NCBI GenBank assembly: GCA_003228495.1
Contig: QIDY01000278.1
Coordinates: 1-7,425 of the forward strand
Length of the DNA: 7,425 bases
Direction of reading: 5' to 3'
DNA from: Nitrospirota bacterium
Lineage (GTDB): Bacteria; Nitrospirota; Nitrospiria; Nitrospirales; UBA8639
Numbering within the stretch: position 1 is the first letter of the stretch; every line of letters begins with the position of its first letter. Shown here piece by piece: positions 5,939-7,425 of the stretch. Both the position numbers and the translations under genes were made by a program. The notes under the pieces are model-generated. The model worked only from the letters and a program-made list of their open reading frames with translations. It ran no database searches and was not told the DNA's origin.

Positions 5939-6135
5939 TTGCCAAGCTCATAGCCTATGGTCGGGATCGGCCGGAAGCCTTGGCCCGCATGCGCCGAGCT
6001 TTGGATGAGTTTGTCATTGAAGGTATTCAGAGTAATATTCCTCTTCATAGGCGAATCCTTGACCATGCCGACTTTCAAAAGGGTCCGGTCTCTACCCGGT
6101 TCTTAGATCGATTGTTGACGTTGCAGTCTGTATGA
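5884..6135 (+). pseudogene. accC: Biotin carboxylase C-terminal fragment, out of frame with the rest of accC
   Basis: This frame reads VVSPFYDSMIAKLIAYG, RMRRALDEFVIEGIQSNIPL and STRFLDRLLTL, the usual end of AccC. No separate start with a ribosome site precedes it; the first in-frame ATG is 5896. Between the two halves the expected segment of pattern GG(F/P)GVR(W/V)(E/D)S is not intact. A single 13-nt loss after CCG 5885-5887 would explain both the shift and the missing residues (P-GVRM-DTA), although the DTAMDTSG that follows still lacks the usual tyrosines of YAGY, so several small indels are also possible. The missing part corresponds to E. coli 363-367, which as I recall includes dimer-interface residues. 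The TGA overlaps the thiE start as ATGA. The fragment could be a real lesion or an assembly error. Confidence 0.85.
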
Positions 6136-6785
6136 CCTTCAACCGCCCTTTGCACCACCGTTTACTTTTACTGCTCAACGGGCTCTATCTTATTCTGGAT
6201 CAACGATGGGCATCTCGCTGTTCCTTCCCAGAGGTTTTGCGTGAAGCGGGGCAGGCAGGTGTCAAGCTGGTGCAATATCGCAATAAAACGGGGTCGATGA
6301 AACAAGCGTATGAGGCGGCGAGCATACTTGGGAATGTCGCAAAAGAAATTGGGATGCTGTTTATTGTGAATGATCGTTGTGATTTGGCGATGGCCGTAGA
6401 AGCCGACGGGGTTCACTTGGGCCAAACGGATCTTTCATTAACTTTTGCCCGCAAGCTGGTAGGGAACGACATGCTCATAGGCGCATCCACGCACAATCCT
6501 GAGCAGGTTCGAACGGCCACGGAGGAAGGGGCGGATTATTTGGGCTTCGGTCCGATCTTTCCCACAAGCACCAAGTCGAATCATGATCCGGTGGTGGGTT
6601 TTCAAGGCATGAAGCACATTCGAGAGCTGACGCCACTCCCGGTTTTTGCTATTGGTGGCATTACGCCAGAGTCCGTCACGGAGTTGTGTCAGGCTGGAGC
6701 CAATGGGGTCGCAGTGGCCTCTGGGATTTTAGATGCTGCGGATCGACACCAGGCGTTCACCCAATATCTGGCCCCGTTTCACTAA
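6132..6785 (+). CDS. thiE: Thiamine phosphate synthase
   Basis: ThiE joins hydroxymethylpyrimidine pyrophosphate and the thiazole phosphate to make thiamine monophosphate in the cytoplasm. The 217-residue product is a TIM-barrel protein of usual length. Motifs in order: LVQYRNKTGS (47-54) for the pyrophosphate-binding region, FIVNDRCDLA (78-86) with the Mg-binding aspartate, ADGVHLGQTD (91-100), GASTHNPEQ (117-125), ADYLGFGPIFPTSTK (134-148), FAIGGITPES (172-181) and GANGVAVASGIL (189-200). Its ATG lies within the ATGA overlap with the accC stop, so it is likely translated by coupling to accC. No other thiamine genes are visible. Its stop lies 87 bp from the present bioD stop, but the frame-restored bioD would have overlapped it tail to tail by 29 bp. 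Confidence 0.97.
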   Translation: MTFNRPLHHRLLLLLNGLYLILDQRWASRCSFPEVLREAGQAGVKLVQYRNKTGSMKQAYEAASILGNVAKEIGMLFIVNDRCDLAMAVEADGVHLGQTDLSLTFARKLVGNDMLIGASTHNPEQVRTATEEGADYLGFGPIFPTSTKSNHDPVVGFQGMKHIRELTPLPVFAIGGITPESVTELCQAGANGVAVASGILDAADRHQAFTQYLAPFH

Positions 6786-6878
6786 GGAGTATGGCAAGCC
6801 GTTGAACTTCAGAATGTCCCGCTAACAGATGAACTCCTTTCTGCCAGTTCGTTTCTACTCTCTGGGTATATTCTATGG
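6757..6878 (-). pseudogene. bioD: Stranded original C-terminus of bioD
   Basis: Reading bioD with only one copy of the 17-bp repeat, the frame passes the present TAG and continues with PIEYTQRVETNWQKGV, then HLLAGHSEVQRLAILL, to a TGA at 6757-6759. A GP-(L/I)-x-Y segment, a NWxxGV motif and a closing LAxLL helix are what I expect at the end of many BioD proteins. This adds 40 residues in place of the seven (RSPSLGP) now encoded. The tail overlaps the 3' end of thiE by 29 bp on the opposite strand. It explains the otherwise empty space between thiE and the current bioD stop. Confidence 0.75.
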
Positions 6879-7425
6879 GCCCAAAGACGGGGACCGCCCA
6901 AAGACGGGGACCGAGGACCATTCTCGAATCAATGCGACCGTTGATTTCTGTTGTTGTTCAGCCCTTGCGGTTTTATTTTGAAAGCCGGGTTCATTTAGGA
7001 CAATGCCGTACACGGTGATTCCTGCGTGTCGTAACGCTTCTATCGTGAGTAGGCAGTGGTTGACGCCTCCTAAGCCTGTGTGTCCTACGATCAAACACGG
7101 AATATTCAAGAATGCCACCAAGTCTCGGATTGTGTGGGTGTGCGTAATGGGTGTGAAAATGCCTCCCGCTCCTTCAATCAACAGGAAGGAATACTGTTGA
7201 GCCAGTTTATGCATATGCGAACGAATCCGGGAGAGGTCGATGGTTATTCCTGTCTCCCGGGCGGCGGCAAGTGGTGCAAGGGGTTGAGGAAAAGAATAGA
7301 GACAAACCGAATCGAATGAAGGAGTAGGGGAGAGCAAACGGCGCAACCGTTCAGTGTCGGAATGTTCGGGGTGTTCAGAATCGATCCCTGTTTCAAGAGG
7401 CTTGAGTATTCCGACGGATTTGCCC
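6873..7425 (-). CDS. bioD: Dethiobiotin synthetase, 5' partial and truncated at its C-terminus
   Basis: BioD closes the ureido ring of dethiobiotin from 7,8-diaminononanoate, CO2 and ATP, the penultimate step of biotin synthesis. The gene enters from the right edge, so the Walker A segment is outside. The first visible codons read GKSVGILKPLETG, the family's KPxETG motif, followed by YSFPQPLAPLAAARETG, LLIEGAGGIFTPI with the Mg-binding glutamate, and LIVGHTGLGGVNHCLLTIEAL. 183 residues are visible before TAG 6873-6875. The end is abnormal: after VPVFG the protein stops with seven foreign residues because a 17-bp tandem duplication shifts the frame. The true last 40 residues are missing. They include the C-terminal part of the nucleotide-binding side, so activity is doubtful but not excluded. 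It converges on thiE. Confidence 0.9.
   Translation of the reverse strand, partial: GKSVGILKPLETGIDSEHPEHSDTERLRRLLSPTPSFDSVCLYSFPQPLAPLAAARETGITIDLSRIRSHMHKLAQQYSFLLIEGAGGIFTPITHTHTIRDLVAFLNIPCLIVGHTGLGGVNHCLLTIEALRHAGITVYGIVLNEPGFQNKTARAEQQQKSTVALIREWSSVPVFGRSPSLGP
6879..6912. repeat. Exact 17-bp tandem duplication inside bioD
   Basis: GCCCAAAGACGGGGACC occurs twice back to back (6879-6895 and 6896-6912). On the bioD strand the first copy read encodes the native SVPVFG; the second adds 17 bp, which is not a multiple of three, and shifts the frame to an early TAG. Loss of one copy would restore the gene. Confidence 0.95.

Noticed and set aside
6879..6912. Repeat as a REP or RAYT-type mobile repeat (GGGGACC motifs)
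   Set aside because: One copy encodes native BioD residues in frame and the flanks continue the gene, so a simple local duplication explains it better than an inserted repeat.

Overview
This window looks like a chromosomal housekeeping region from a bacterium of roughly balanced base composition. The gene content, the order aroQ-efp-accB-accC-thiE, and the presence of a DUF4112 protein and a TM0106/DUF2779 nuclease suggest a Nitrospira-like member of the Nitrospirota. That placement is inferred from remembered family patterns, not from a search.

Layout, left to right: the 3' half of hemW (+); a convergent DUF4112 membrane-associated protein (-); a divergent TM0106-type RecB-like nuclease with a DUF2779 C-terminal exonuclease-like domain (+); aroQ with a good sigma70-type promoter; a 185-bp fold-back element with terminal inverted repeats; efp, accB, accC and thiE on the plus strand; and finally a convergent, partial bioD (-) that runs off the right edge.

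The metabolic theme is shikimate (AroQ), translation of polyproline stretches (EF-P), the biotin-carrying and biotin-carboxylating parts of acetyl-CoA carboxylase (AccB, AccC), thiamine phosphate synthesis (ThiE) and biotin synthesis (BioD). The carrier AccB depends on the vitamin whose pathway includes BioD. accC and thiE overlap in an ATGA arrangement, which implies translational coupling.

I see no evident new multi-gene system. Three structural anomalies stand out. (1) An unusual 185-bp near-palindrome sits exactly between aroQ and efp. Its ends are 27-28-bp inverted repeats bordered by TA, it supplies the third base of the aroQ stop codon, and its right end supplies the -35 half of the best efp promoter candidate. 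It looks like a MITE (non-autonomous mobile element). (2) bioD carries an exact 17-bp tandem duplication that throws it out of frame. With one copy the reading frame continues into a convincing BioD C-terminus. (3) accC is broken by a frameshift near codon 363, with about four residues missing. The two lesions hit biotin synthesis and biotin use in the same window, so they deserve checking against reads before any biological story is built on them.
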